The notes under the pieces: model-generated
Database searches by the model: none
Seen by the model: the letters and a program-made list of their open reading frames with translations, nothing else
What the model was told of the DNA's origin: nothing
Program-made: the position numbers and the translations under genes
Assembly (NCBI GenBank): GCA_024233005.1
Contig: JACKQE010000002.1
Coordinates: 643,563 to 707,562, forward strand
From: Akkermansiaceae bacterium
GTDB lineage: Bacteria; Verrucomicrobiota; Verrucomicrobiia; Verrucomicrobiales; DEV007
Direction of reading: 5' to 3'
Length of the DNA stretch: 64,000 nt
Part shown: positions 35,200 to 43,582 of the stretch, in pieces
Layout of the letters: each line of letters starts with the position of its first letter
Numbering within the stretch: position 1 is the first letter of the stretch

Positions 35200-36216
35200 A
35201 TGATTGCCAGTCTTGATGAAATCCACCGCGATGCGCTCGCGGAGATCGCCACCCTTGATACCGAGGCCGCGCTGGAAGACTTCCGGGTGCGCTATTTGGG
35301 TCGGAAGGGCCGCCTCACGGTTGTCAGTGCCGGCATGCGCGAGGTGGCTCCGGCCGACAAACCAGCCGCCGGCCAGAAACTCAACGAGGTCCGCGAGGCC
35401 ATCACCTCCGCTCTGGAAGGCAAAGCCACCGCCCTCGTCGCGCTGCGCGATGCGCAGGCCTTTGCCGGGATCGACGCCACCCTGCCGGGACGGCCGCTGC
35501 CACAGGGGGCGCTGCATCCCTTGACCCAGGTGCTGGACCGGGCGGTCACGATTCTCCGTCGCATGGGATTTGCCATCGCCGAGGGCCCGGAAATCGAAAC
35601 CGAGTGGCACTGCTTCGACGCACTCAACACGCCGGGCGATCATCCGGCGCGCAACGAGAGTGACACGTTCTATTTTTCCAACGGCAAGCTTCTGCGCACC
35701 CACACCTCCTCGGTGCAAATCCGGTCGATGGAGACCGGGCCTCCGCCGGTCCGTATCATCGCTCCCGGCAGTGCCTTCCGTCGCGATGAAATCGATGCCA
35801 CCCACCTCAGTGCCTTCAACCAACTCGAGGGCCTCTATGTCGATGAGCGGGTCACCCTGGCGGATCTCAAAGGAACTCTGGAATATTTCTTCCGTGAATT
35901 GTTTGGTTCCTCGACGGAGTTGCGTTTCCGGCCCCACTTTTTCCCTTTCACCGAGCCCAGTCTGGAGGTCGATCTGAAGCTGCACGCCGCCGGCAAAACC
36001 GCCCGTTGGATCGAAATCGGTGGCTGCGGGATGGTGGATCCGGCGGTATTTGCCGCAGTGTCCAAAACCCGGGGGGATGATGCTTATCATCCGGAGCAGG
36101 TAACCGGCTTTGCCTTCGGCATGGGGGTGGACCGCCTCGCCATGATTGAATACGGCATCCCCGATCTCCGGCTTCTCATTGAAAACGACGTCCGTTTCCT
36201 CCGACAATTCGCCTGA
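35200..36216 (+). CDS. pheS: Phenylalanine--tRNA ligase alpha subunit
   Basis: 338 residues, standard for PheS. Charges tRNA-Phe as part of an alpha2-beta2 enzyme. Seen: an N-terminal coiled-coil region (VRYLGRKGRLT), motif 1 region HPLTQVLDRAVTILRRMGF, LLRTHTSSVQIRSM, motif 2 PGSAFRRDEIDATH, the Phe-binding FRPHFFPFTEPSLEVD, and motif 3 GFAFGMGVDRLAMIEYGI. It is followed 12 bp later by pheT. Confidence 0.98.
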   Translation: MIASLDEIHRDALAEIATLDTEAALEDFRVRYLGRKGRLTVVSAGMREVAPADKPAAGQKLNEVREAITSALEGKATALVALRDAQAFAGIDATLPGRPLPQGALHPLTQVLDRAVTILRRMGFAIAEGPEIETEWHCFDALNTPGDHPARNESDTFYFSNGKLLRTHTSSVQIRSMETGPPPVRIIAPGSAFRRDEIDATHLSAFNQLEGLYVDERVTLADLKGTLEYFFRELFGSSTELRFRPHFFPFTEPSLEVDLKLHAAGKTARWIEIGGCGMVDPAVFAAVSKTRGDDAYHPEQVTGFAFGMGVDRLAMIEYGIPDLRLLIENDVRFLRQFA

Positions 36217-36228
36217 CCTGTTTCCGAC

Positions 36229-38613
36229 ATGAAAGTTTCCCTCAATTGGCTGTCCAACCACCTCGACCTCTCGGACCTCTCCGTGGAGGCTTTGAGCGAC
36301 CTCTTGACCTTTGCCGGTATCGAGGTGGAAGGCATCGAACAGCGCGGGACCAATGTGGACCGGGTCGTGGTCGGCCGCATCGCCGCTTCGGAAAAACACC
36401 CCAATGCTGACAAGTTGTCCGTCTGCCAGGTCGACGATGGCTCCGGCACTCCCAAGCAGGTCGTTTGCGGGGCCAAGAACTACCAGGTGGGCGACCTCGT
36501 CCCGTTTGCCCAGCCGGGATGCGCTCTGCCCGGCGGGTTCACCATCGCGGAGCGGGAGATGCGCGGGGTCAAGTCCCAGGGCATGCTCTGCAGCGCTGCG
36601 GAATTGGGATTGGCGGCAGAGTCGGATGGGCTGATGCTCCTGCCGGCCACCCTTACGCCGGGACAGCCGCTGAGCGAAGTGTTTGAACGCGACACCCTCT
36701 TTGACCTGGAAATCACCCCGAACCGGCCGGACCTGCTGAGCCACCTCGGGATGGCACGGGAATTGTCCGCGTTGATCGGGCGTCCGCTCTGCGGGGCGTC
36801 GCACCATGGTCCCCCGGACTCGGCGAGCCGGGCCGCGACCGCTCAGGAAATTGTCCTGGAGGCTCCAGAGGCCTGCCCCTATTACGTGGGCCGTTGGATC
36901 CGTGGGGTCAGGGTGGGAGCCAGTCCCGACTGGTTGTGTTCCCGGCTTGAAGCCGCCGGGTTGCGACCCATCAACAACATCGTCGACATCACCAATTACG
37001 TGATGCTGGAGATGGGACAGCCACTGCACGCCTTTGATCTGGCGAAGCTCCAGGGAGGCATCAAGGTGCGCCAGGCCACCGCTGGGGAGGAATTTCTCGC
37101 CCTCGATGGGAAATCCTACGCCTTGCTCGCGGATGATCTTGTCATCGCCGACTCAGCCAAAGCGGTCGCGATCGCCGGGGTCATGGGAGGCGAGGAGAGC
37201 GGGGTTTCCGAAGGCACGACCGACATTCTGCTGGAGGCCGCCTGGTTCCATCCTGCCGGAGTGCGACGCACCGCCCGCCGGTTGGGTCTGCATTCCGATT
37301 CCAGCTACCGTTTCGAACGCCGGGTCGATCCCGCCCAAGTCGCTGGCGCCTCCGCATTGGCGACGCGGCTGATACTGGAAATTGCCGGAGGGAAGGCCGA
37401 CCCGCAGGCCGTGGCCGCCGGAGCGCCGCCGGCACCACCTGTCCCGGTGCCTTTCCAACCAGAGCAATGCCGCCGCCTCATGGGGTGTGACATCTCCGAT
37501 GATGCCATCGGGCGCATTCTCGGGCAGCTCGGCATTGTCAGGACCGAGCAGGGATGGACTGTTCCCACTTACCGGGCCGATCTGGAACGGGCGGTCGATC
37601 TTATTGAGGAAGTCGCCCGGGTCTATGGTTTGGACGCGGTCCCGGCCTCCCGGGGGGGCACCTTTGTGACTGCCTCCCCGGCGGATGCCGCCTATGATTT
37701 CGCCCTCTCCCTGCGTCGCAGGCTCGCTTCCTTGGGGTATTTTGAATGCCGCACGCTGAAACTCGTATCTCCGGCCCAGGTCGCCCAAGATTGGTTGCCG
37801 CTTCGTCCCGGATTGGGGCCAGTCCCCTTGAAGAACCCGCTCAACGACGAACAGTCCCATCTTCGGCCCTCGCTCCTCCCCGGTCTGCTGGCCACCGCCG
37901 CGCGCAATGTCCGCCAGGGCACCCACAGTCTCCGCCTGTTTGAAGCCGGCAGGGTCTTTGGGGCGGCAAAGAACGGCCAGGAAGTCGAACAGGAGCGGCT
38001 GGCATTGCTTCTCAGTGGCCCGGCGGTGGTCGCTTCCTGGTGTGATCCCCAGCCTCCGGTGGCGGATCTGCATGATCTCCGCGGCTTGGTCGAGGCCCTT
38101 TTCCCTGGTCAGACTGTGGCATTGACGCCGATGACACTGCCGGGATTGCCGCTGGCCGCGTCGGTCGACATCGGCACGGTCCGCAAAGCCGGTCTTACGG
38201 GCATCCTTTCTCCGGGAGTGGCCCGGGAGTTGGACATCGACCATCCCGTGATCGTCGCCGAATTCGATCTGGGCAAACTGCAGACTCTTGCCGCAACATC
38301 CCCCCGCTTTGCCGAGCTGCCTCGGTACCCTGCCGTGACCCGCGACGTGGCGCTGCTCGTGGATGTTGAACTCGGGCACGCGGCCTTGGCCAACGTGTTC
38401 GGAGCGCAGCGCGAACCGCTTCTCGCCGGGTGCTCCTTGTTTGACGTCTTCACCGATGCCTCGGGCGACCGCCTGCCGGCAGGGAAAAAATCCCTCGCCT
38501 ACACCCTGACCTACCGGGCTCCCGACCGGACTTTGGCCATGGCAGAAGTGGACGCGGCCCATCAGCGCATTCTTGAGGCATTGAAAAAGTCCTTGGCAGT
38601 GGAGATCCGCTGA
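36229..38613 (+). CDS. pheT: Phenylalanine--tRNA ligase beta subunit
   Basis: 794 residues, full length. Domains in order: an EMAP-II-like tRNA-binding fold (about 40-155; VVVGRIAASEKHPNADKLSVCQVDDG), the B3/B4 editing domain (about 205-390; PINNIVDITNYVMLEMGQPLHAFD, GVMGGEESGVSEGT), a B5 domain (about 400-470), the catalytic-like core, and the C-terminal ferredoxin-like anticodon-binding domain (about 695-794; PRYPAVTRDVALLVD). Pairs with PheS. Normal length, no frameshift. Confidence 0.98.
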   Translation: MKVSLNWLSNHLDLSDLSVEALSDLLTFAGIEVEGIEQRGTNVDRVVVGRIAASEKHPNADKLSVCQVDDGSGTPKQVVCGAKNYQVGDLVPFAQPGCALPGGFTIAEREMRGVKSQGMLCSAAELGLAAESDGLMLLPATLTPGQPLSEVFERDTLFDLEITPNRPDLLSHLGMARELSALIGRPLCGASHHGPPDSASRAATAQEIVLEAPEACPYYVGRWIRGVRVGASPDWLCSRLEAAGLRPINNIVDITNYVMLEMGQPLHAFDLAKLQGGIKVRQATAGEEFLALDGKSYALLADDLVIADSAKAVAIAGVMGGEESGVSEGTTDILLEAAWFHPAGVRRTARRLGLHSDSSYRFERRVDPAQVAGASALATRLILEIAGGKADPQAVAAGAPPAPPVPVPFQPEQCRRLMGCDISDDAIGRILGQLGIVRTEQGWTVPTYRADLERAVDLIEEVARVYGLDAVPASRGGTFVTASPADAAYDFALSLRRRLASLGYFECRTLKLVSPAQVAQDWLPLRPGLGPVPLKNPLNDEQSHLRPSLLPGLLATAARNVRQGTHSLRLFEAGRVFGAAKNGQEVEQERLALLLSGPAVVASWCDPQPPVADLHDLRGLVEALFPGQTVALTPMTLPGLPLAASVDIGTVRKAGLTGILSPGVARELDIDHPVIVAEFDLGKLQTLAATSPRFAELPRYPAVTRDVALLVDVELGHAALANVFGAQREPLLAGCSLFDVFTDASGDRLPAGKKSLAYTLTYRAPDRTLAMAEVDAAHQRILEALKKSLAVEIR

Positions 38614-38689
38614 TTCATACTTTGAATACCCAATCAAACAGCAGACATCTGGCATGAGGAATGCATTTGCATGAGGGGTGAAACCATTT

Positions 38690-38910
38690 CCTGCCGTGCA
38701 CGACCAACCTGACAAAACAAGAGCCCGGACCGTTAAGAAATCGCGACGGGAACCTTAGCAAGACGGCGGCTGTCATGCCTCTTTTACAGGAAGGCAAAAG
38801 TTGACGTTGCGGGTGCCCACCTGACCATTCAGGAACGTGAGCTCCAACACCCAGGGACGGCATGTGCGGGGCCTTCGCAAAGGCGTTCCGGAGAAATCCG
38901 GGGCGCCTTT
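38690..38910 (+). ncRNA. Candidate small structured RNA ending in a GAAA-loop terminator (6S-like by resemblance only)
   Basis: There is no coding capacity here. The end is marked by a strong hairpin, and upstream lie several local stems, for example CCTGA/TCAGG around a CCAT loop (38820-38833) directly after GCGGGTGCCCAC. That string reminded me of the 3' half of some 6S RNAs, but I could not trace the long closing stem that 6S requires, so identity is open. The 5' boundary is a guess. The RNA call rests mainly on the terminator in a gene-free stretch. Confidence 0.3.
38879..38910 (+). terminator. 14-bp hairpin with GAAA tetraloop
   Basis: AAAGGCG-TT-CCGGA (38879-38892) pairs with TCCGG-GG-CGCCTTT (38897-38910), including two G-U pairs, closed by GAAA. 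The plus-strand product ends ...CGCCTTTGT, a short U-tract. This is a likely intrinsic terminator. It is about 265 bp past the pheT stop, so it may end either the pheST transcript or a separate small RNA. Confidence 0.65.
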
Positions 38911-38978
38911 GTCTGGAGTGCGGTGTCAGAGATGGAGGTTTGCATTGCATTGGACGGAGGATGCGTCTTCTGTCTTCC

Positions 38979-39923
38979 ATGGCCACGGCGCTTCTGCTTG
39001 ATCCTGCGTTTGAAAAGCATCACACCGGCCCAGGGCATCCGGAATGCCCCGAGCGGATTGCCACGCTCCGGGAGTCCTTGGCGAAGGCCGGCCTCGTGGA
39101 CCGCTGCCTGCGCTTGACGGCGCGTCCCGCGACGGCGGTGGAAATCCTGCGCGTTCACACCGAGGGGTATTTCAAGACCGCCACCGCCGAAATCGGTCCT
39201 GCGACCGGCATCGGGTATCTCAGCACCGGTGACACCATCTACGGTCCCGGATCTCTGGACGTCGCCCTGGAGGCGGCCGGGGGAGTGCTCACCGCGGTCG
39301 ATGCGGTCATCGGAGGCCGGGCCCGGAATGCGTTTTGTGCCGTGCGGCCGCCCGGGCATCATGCCACCGCGGACCGCGGCATGGGATTCTGCATCTTCAA
39401 CAATGTCGCCTTGGCGGCCCGGCATGCCCGGGAGGGGCACGGAATTGACCGCGTTGCCATCATTGACTGGGATGTTCATCATGGGAATGGCACGCAGGAT
39501 ATCTTTTATGAGGACGGATCGGTGTTTTATTTCAGCACCCACCAGCATCCCTGGTATCCCGGCACGGGGCGCCGTGACGAAACCGGAACCGGAAAGGGGA
39601 GGGGAACCACGCTGAATGCCCCTTTGCCGGCCGGATCAGGGATGGAGGAAATCGGACCCGCCTTCGAAGCGTTTGAGAGACGCATGGAAGCCTGGCGACC
39701 GGAGCTGATTCTGATCTCGGCGGGGTTCGATTCCCGGATCGGGGATCCCTTGGGTCATTTCCGGCTCACCGATGACGATTTCATCGCTCTGACCCGGCGA
39801 CTGCTTCGCATTGCGGAATCGTCCGCCGGCGGACGTCTCATTTCTGTATTGGAAGGGGGCTACAGTCTACCCGGTCTCGCCACCGCCGCAGGCGCCCATC
39901 TCCGCACCCTGCTGGAAGTTTGA
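38979..39923 (+). CDS. Histone deacetylase family protein (AcuC/HDAC-like)
   Basis: 314 residues from MATALLLDPAFEKHHTGPGHPECPERI; ATG 38961 is an alternative. Zn-dependent deacetylase fold. Seen: RPPGHHATADRGMGFCIFNN, the zinc ligands Asp and His in IIDWDVHHGNGTQ, FSTHQHPWYPGTG, and the third ligand Asp in ILISAGFDSR, then LEGGYSLPGL with the usual Gly-Gly-Tyr. The bacterial substrate may be acetyl-lysine, acetylpolyamine or another acyl group and cannot be told from sequence. An MBL-fold gene follows about 67 bp later. Confidence 0.92.
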   Translation: MATALLLDPAFEKHHTGPGHPECPERIATLRESLAKAGLVDRCLRLTARPATAVEILRVHTEGYFKTATAEIGPATGIGYLSTGDTIYGPGSLDVALEAAGGVLTAVDAVIGGRARNAFCAVRPPGHHATADRGMGFCIFNNVALAARHAREGHGIDRVAIIDWDVHHGNGTQDIFYEDGSVFYFSTHQHPWYPGTGRRDETGTGKGRGTTLNAPLPAGSGMEEIGPAFEAFERRMEAWRPELILISAGFDSRIGDPLGHFRLTDDDFIALTRRLLRIAESSAGGRLISVLEGGYSLPGLATAAGAHLRTLLEV

Positions 39924-39990
39924 GGATCCGGATTCCCACCAGCACAGCCGCCTTCTGGCACTGGGACTGTTGTCACCTGGGAGGATCTGC

Positions 39991-40692
39991 TTGGATGATA
40001 TGACCCAAGATCTGCTGCAAGTCCGATCGTTCGGGGTGAGTTTTTACGTGCTTCGGGACACTCACGGACTGTATCTCATCGATGGTGGCTTCATTGGTGG
40101 GCGCTCAAGTTTGGATCGCGCCATCCGAAACAATGGATGGGATCGCGCACCGATTTTGGGGATTATCCTGACCCATGGGCACCTTGATCACATCCTGAAC
40201 GTGGCAAGGCTGGTGGAAGACACGGGAGCTTGGGTGGCGGCTCCGAGACTTGACGGCCCCCATTATCAGGGGCACCCGACCTATGATGGCGCGGCGAGGT
40301 TCGCGGGTTGCCTGGAGTCCATTGGCCGGCCGATCCTCGGTTTCCGTGCATTCACTCCGAATCGCCTCGTCGACGATGGCGACTTCCTCGACGTCTGGCA
40401 CGGTCTGAAGGTCGTGCACCTGCCGGGACATACTGAAGGGCACTCGGGATTTTATTGTGAGAAGCTTCGCTTGCTCTTTTGCGGAGACCTCTTCGCGAGC
40501 CTTGGTTGTCTCTCGCATTTTCCGCCCGCCATTTTCAACAGCGATGGCGGCCAGATGGCAGCCAGTGTTTCCAAGGCGCTCGCGCTGGAGTTGGTTGGTA
40601 TCCTGCCCAACCATGCTGACAGCGCCTCCCCTGACGTGCATCTTCAACGTCTCCAAGCGTTGATCCGAAACAACGGAAACATCAAGATCTGA
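39991..40692 (+). CDS. MBL-fold metallo-hydrolase
   Basis: About 233 residues. The metal-binding motif is LTHGHLDHIL (HxHxDH), followed by HLPGHTEGHSGFY (next His), FCGDLFAS (Asp) and a final ILPNHAD. A TTG start at 39991 is preferred because GGGAGG (39979-39984) sits six bases before it; ATG 40000 is the alternative. This is the glyoxalase II/beta-lactamase-like superfamily with unknown substrate. It follows the deacetylase on the same strand and may be cotranscribed. Confidence 0.87.
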   Translation: MDDMTQDLLQVRSFGVSFYVLRDTHGLYLIDGGFIGGRSSLDRAIRNNGWDRAPILGIILTHGHLDHILNVARLVEDTGAWVAAPRLDGPHYQGHPTYDGAARFAGCLESIGRPILGFRAFTPNRLVDDGDFLDVWHGLKVVHLPGHTEGHSGFYCEKLRLLFCGDLFASLGCLSHFPPAIFNSDGGQMAASVSKALALELVGILPNHADSASPDVHLQRLQALIRNNGNIKI

Positions 40693-41020
40693 ATCCTGAC
40701 AGCTGACCTGCCCTGGATGGAGCGGATTGTGAGTTTTCACCCAGAGTCTGGGCGACTTGGGAGTCTTCCCATGCCAGACTGGAAGGACTTGGGGAGAATT
40801 GTCTTTTCGAGCCCAAAATGTCCCGATTCCGATTGACGAAGCTTTTTTGGCGGGAGCAAGGCCTCAAATTCGATTCCAACACAGCCAAAAGCATTGACAC
40901 CAGAGGGGACTGTGATCATCCTCGCGAAGCACTATTCCTGGTCACCATGAGGCCTGTTTGAATTTTTTCTTGAACCGTTTTCCCCATGGTCCGCAGGAAC
41001 AACCATCCGCACCACATACT
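40693..41020. other. 328-bp intergenic region, nothing recognised
   Basis: Between the MBL hydrolase and the small lipoprotein gene. No open frame with family features, no clear terminator and no repeat was found. TTGAATTTTTTCTTGAACC near 40957-40975 is AT-rich and could belong to the lipoprotein promoter. Confidence 0.4.
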
Positions 41021-41368
41021 ATGAAACAAATTGGGAAGAAACTCGCTCTCGCCTTCGCCGCCTTCGCTATGCTGATGTCCTGTTCAGAGAAGGAATCCCT
41101 CGTCGGAAAATGGCAGCAATACGGCGCTGCCGACGGCGAGAACGGCACCTTTGAGTTCTTTGGTGACGGCAAACTCAAGCTGACTACCAAGGAGAACACT
41201 GTGGCCGGAAGTTACAGTGTTCTCGAGGGGAATTCGCTCAAGTGGGAAATTGAGGAACGCGGCCAAAAGATCGGACCTCTCGTTGAGAGTTTTACCCTCG
41301 CAGGGGATGAGTTGAGTTTAAAGAATAGCGTCTCTGGAAAAAGCCGGACCTATCGTCGAGCCAAATGA
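41021..41368 (+). CDS. Small lipoprotein, lipocalin-like/DUF-type
   Basis: 115 residues from MKQIGKKLALAFAAFAMLMSC, a clear signal peptide with lipobox LMSC. The mature part (LVGKWQQYGAADGENGTFEFFGDGKLKL...GSYSVLEGNSLKWEI) has the pattern of short beta-barrel lipoproteins that open with a GxW motif. Function unknown. Convergent with the isomerase gene cluster. Confidence 0.75.
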   Translation: MKQIGKKLALAFAAFAMLMSCSEKESLVGKWQQYGAADGENGTFEFFGDGKLKLTTKENTVAGSYSVLEGNSLKWEIEERGQKIGPLVESFTLAGDELSLKNSVSGKSRTYRRAK

Positions 41369-41487
41369 TCGTCTTATAGAAGCGCGAGAAGCGTGGACCA
41401 ATCCTTGGCCGCCGCGGATTGACTCCGGGGCGGTGAATCAAGCTTGCCTTGTCGAGCTATTGACGTCAGCATACCCTGAATGGCTCC

Positions 41488-41510
41488 CGGCAGACTTTCC
41501 GTCTGCCGGT
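41488..41510. terminator. Perfect 9-bp hairpin between convergent genes
   Basis: CCGGCAGAC (41488-41496) and GTCTGCCGG (41502-41510) enclose a TTTCC loop. There is no U-tract on either strand. It lies between the lipoprotein gene ending at 41368 (+) and the isomerase gene ending at 41557 (-), so a bidirectional terminator is likely. Confidence 0.45.
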
Positions 41511-41556
41511 GCCAAATGGGGCTTGGCCGCTTTCCAGCTTGGTTCGGAGGGAGGGA

Positions 41557-42516
41557 TCAGACCTCGTGGGGAACGCTTTCCACGCTTTGTTTGAGCGTTT
41601 CGAGCCCCTGCTTGGCGCAATCGAGCGCGTCGAGCTTCCAGTATTCCTTGTTGAACAGCTCCAGTGACAGCACCGGGTTGGCCCCGATGGCGCGGAATAT
41701 CCGGATCAGCTCGGCGATGGGGGCGATGCCTTTGCCGCAGAAGACACGATGCTCGTCCTTGATCTCCTCCCGCGGGGGAGAGGCCGGGTAGTCGTTGAAA
41801 TGGAAGACCTGGAGGGCTTGAGGGCCGAGCATGCGGAGGCTGTCGATGCTTGAGCCGCCTTTGTGGAGATGGTAGATGTCGGCGAGGAGACAGGCTTTGG
41901 GGTGTCCGGAGGCCAGAGCGACATAGACGGATTCGCTGAGGCGGCTCAGGTTGGCGGAGAACCCCCAGACTTCAACCATCGGGGTGACATTCATTTCATC
42001 GCCCAGTTCGAGGAGGGCCCGATAACGCTCCCCGGCTTTGTCGAGGTCGAGGCCTGCTTCCTTGGTGGCACCGGCGGGAGGAGCGGCGATTCGGTGCCCT
42101 CCGAGGGCGGCGACCCACTCCATGTCGCGTCGGGCTTCCTTGAGCGCTTCGGCGCGTTCGGCATCGTCATCGACGATCCACTTGGCGAAGCCGATGGCGC
42201 TCTCCACGGTGACACCGAGGTCGTCGATCCGTTTGCGCAGATCCTTGAGATTGCCGCCCTTGTCGAGATACTCCTTGATCTTGCCGATCCAGGGTTCGAC
42301 GCAGTCATAGCCGGCTTTGGCGGCGACTTCGATCTCTTGGTCGACGGGCAGATTCTGTCCTCGGATGGTGCTCAGATTGAGACTATAGCGAAACCGCTGG
42401 GGCGTGGTTGCTGCAGCCGCCTGAAGCGATGAGGGAGCCGTTCCCAGGCTGGAGGCTCCGGCGGCGGCGAACAGGCTGGTGGAACTGAGGAATTGGCGGC
42501 GTGGGATCATGGGCAA
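41557..42516 (-). CDS. Tat-exported sugar phosphate isomerase/epimerase-like TIM-barrel protein
   Basis: 319 residues. The N-terminus IPRRQFLSSTSLFAAAGASSLG is a twin-arginine signal. The rest is the AP-endonuclease-2/xylose-isomerase-like TIM barrel: RFRYSLNLSTIRGQ, EIEVAAKAGYDCVEPWI, VESAIGFAKWI, a metal-ligand-like VEVWGFSANL, LLADIYHLHKGG, VFHFNDYPASPP and a final LSLELFN. Family members isomerise or eliminate keto-sugars. It is the last gene of a cluster with a small lipoprotein and a DUF1080 protein, an arrangement known from 3-keto-glycoside pathways. The exact reaction is inferred. Confidence 0.88.
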   Translation of the reverse strand: MPMIPRRQFLSSTSLFAAAGASSLGTAPSSLQAAAATTPQRFRYSLNLSTIRGQNLPVDQEIEVAAKAGYDCVEPWIGKIKEYLDKGGNLKDLRKRIDDLGVTVESAIGFAKWIVDDDAERAEALKEARRDMEWVAALGGHRIAAPPAGATKEAGLDLDKAGERYRALLELGDEMNVTPMVEVWGFSANLSRLSESVYVALASGHPKACLLADIYHLHKGGSSIDSLRMLGPQALQVFHFNDYPASPPREEIKDEHRVFCGKGIAPIAELIRIFRAIGANPVLSLELFNKEYWKLDALDCAKQGLETLKQSVESVPHEV

Positions 42517-42546
42517 GAATTCAGAAAGGGGACTGACAACAACGGA

Positions 42547-42735
42547 TCAAACGCCACGGGAGCGGGCCGATTTGTGGAGATCCTGCATGCTCTGGGTGCG
42601 TTCAACGGCGGACTGCTGCTGATAGATGCTCGGAGAAGTGATGCCACTGGGATCTCCACTGTTGGTCGGAGTGGAGCATTGCGAGAGCAGTCCCACGGAA
42701 AGGAGGAGCAGGAGAGAAAGAAGGGTGATTTTCAT
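42547..42735 (-). CDS. Small lipoprotein, unknown function
   Basis: 62 residues: a hydrophobic signal with lipobox LLSQC at about residue 20, then a polar Ser/Gln/Arg-rich tail with no fold signature. It lies between the DUF1080 gene (12 bp upstream) and the isomerase gene (30 bp downstream) on the same strand, which supports it being real and cotranscribed. No homologous family is recognised. Confidence 0.6.
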   Translation of the reverse strand: MKITLLSLLLLLSVGLLSQCSTPTNSGDPSGITSPSIYQQQSAVERTQSMQDLHKSARSRGV

Positions 42736-42747
42736 GGTTGGACAGGG

Positions 42748-43377
42748 TCAGGGGAGTTCTTGGATGGTGATGTTGCGGAAACGGATTTCAGCTTTGCAGT
42801 TGCCATGGATCTGGAGAGCGATAAAGCCTTCCTGTGAAATGCCGGCCTCGGTCTCGGTGTAGTCCACGGTGGGCTGGCCGTTGACAAAGAGACGGATGCG
42901 CGGGCCTTCACAGCGGATTTCGTAGGTGTTCCACTGTCCGGGCTTTTCGGCGGCGTCAATGACGGCCTTCTCACTGGTGGCGAGCATTTTCTTGCGACGG
43001 GATTCGTCATAGAGATTCCCGGAATATCCGGCACCGATGTCGGCTTGGTATCCGATCATTTCATGGGCCGGCTTTTCCATACGCTCGCTGCGGATCTGGA
43101 CCCCGCCGTTGATGAAACCTTCGGTGCCTTCGATTTTGTAGTCGAGTTTGAGCACGAAATTCCGGTAACGTTTTTCAGAAGAGAGGAATTCGTTCTGCTT
43201 GTTGCCCTCAAGCGATCCGCCGATGATGACCCCGTCGCTGACCCTCCAGACCGCAGTGTTGCCCTGCCAGCCTTTGAGCGACACCCCATCGAAAAGCGAA
43301 ACGGCTCCGGCATTCTGCGCCGGAAGGCAGGGAGGCAGGAGCAAGAGCAAAAGGGAACCGAAAAGGAGGGATTTCAT
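42748..43377 (-). CDS. DUF1080 family (3-keto-disaccharide hydrolase-like) secreted protein
   Basis: 209 residues. The signal peptide ends LPPCLPAQ. The mature part is one DUF1080 jelly-roll: SLFDGVSLKGWQG, VWRVSDGVIIGGS, FVLKLDYKIEGTEGFINGGVQIRS, MIGYQADIGAGYSGNLYDES, GQWNTYEIRCEGPRIRLFVNGQPTVDYTE, EGFIALQIHGNCKAEIRFRNI. DUF1080 proteins include hydrolases of 3-keto-glycosides. It is the first gene of a minus-strand cluster. Divergent from galE across about 205 bp. Confidence 0.9.
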   Translation of the reverse strand: MKSLLFGSLLLLLLPPCLPAQNAGAVSLFDGVSLKGWQGNTAVWRVSDGVIIGGSLEGNKQNEFLSSEKRYRNFVLKLDYKIEGTEGFINGGVQIRSERMEKPAHEMIGYQADIGAGYSGNLYDESRRKKMLATSEKAVIDAAEKPGQWNTYEIRCEGPRIRLFVNGQPTVDYTETEAGISQEGFIALQIHGNCKAEIRFRNITIQELP

Positions 43378-43571
43378 CGTGCGGGAGAGATTCAGAAAAA
43401 CGGGACCGGGACGGTCTTCGGAGTCACTGATTACTTAGCACAAGCAAGCGGCTTTTTGCCAACTTCTTTCCACCGCAAATCCGTCCAGGTACCGGAAACG
43501 GAGGCATTTTGATCTTCGCATGGCATTTGTTTGGGAAAACCAAATTTTATGGTAAATTGCAACCATTTCAA

Positions 43572-43577
43572 TATACT
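43572..43577 (+). promoter_or_regulatory. Candidate -10 element of galE
   Basis: TATACT at 43572-43577, followed by CCCCA, lies six bases before the galE ATG (43583), so transcription would begin at or near the start codon. The -35 region (about 43548-43554) has no good match. The same TATACTCCC string precedes rpmI. Confidence 0.35.
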
Positions 43578-43582
43578 CCCCA

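Larger units (their letters stand above)
38614..38978. other. 365-bp region between pheT and the deacetylase gene
   Basis: No protein-coding gene could be supported. Present are two direct copies of GCATGAGG near 38650-38680, a stretch that looks like a structured RNA (about 38690-38878) and a 14-bp terminator hairpin. The remaining 70 bp lead into the downstream start codon. Confidence 0.5.
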
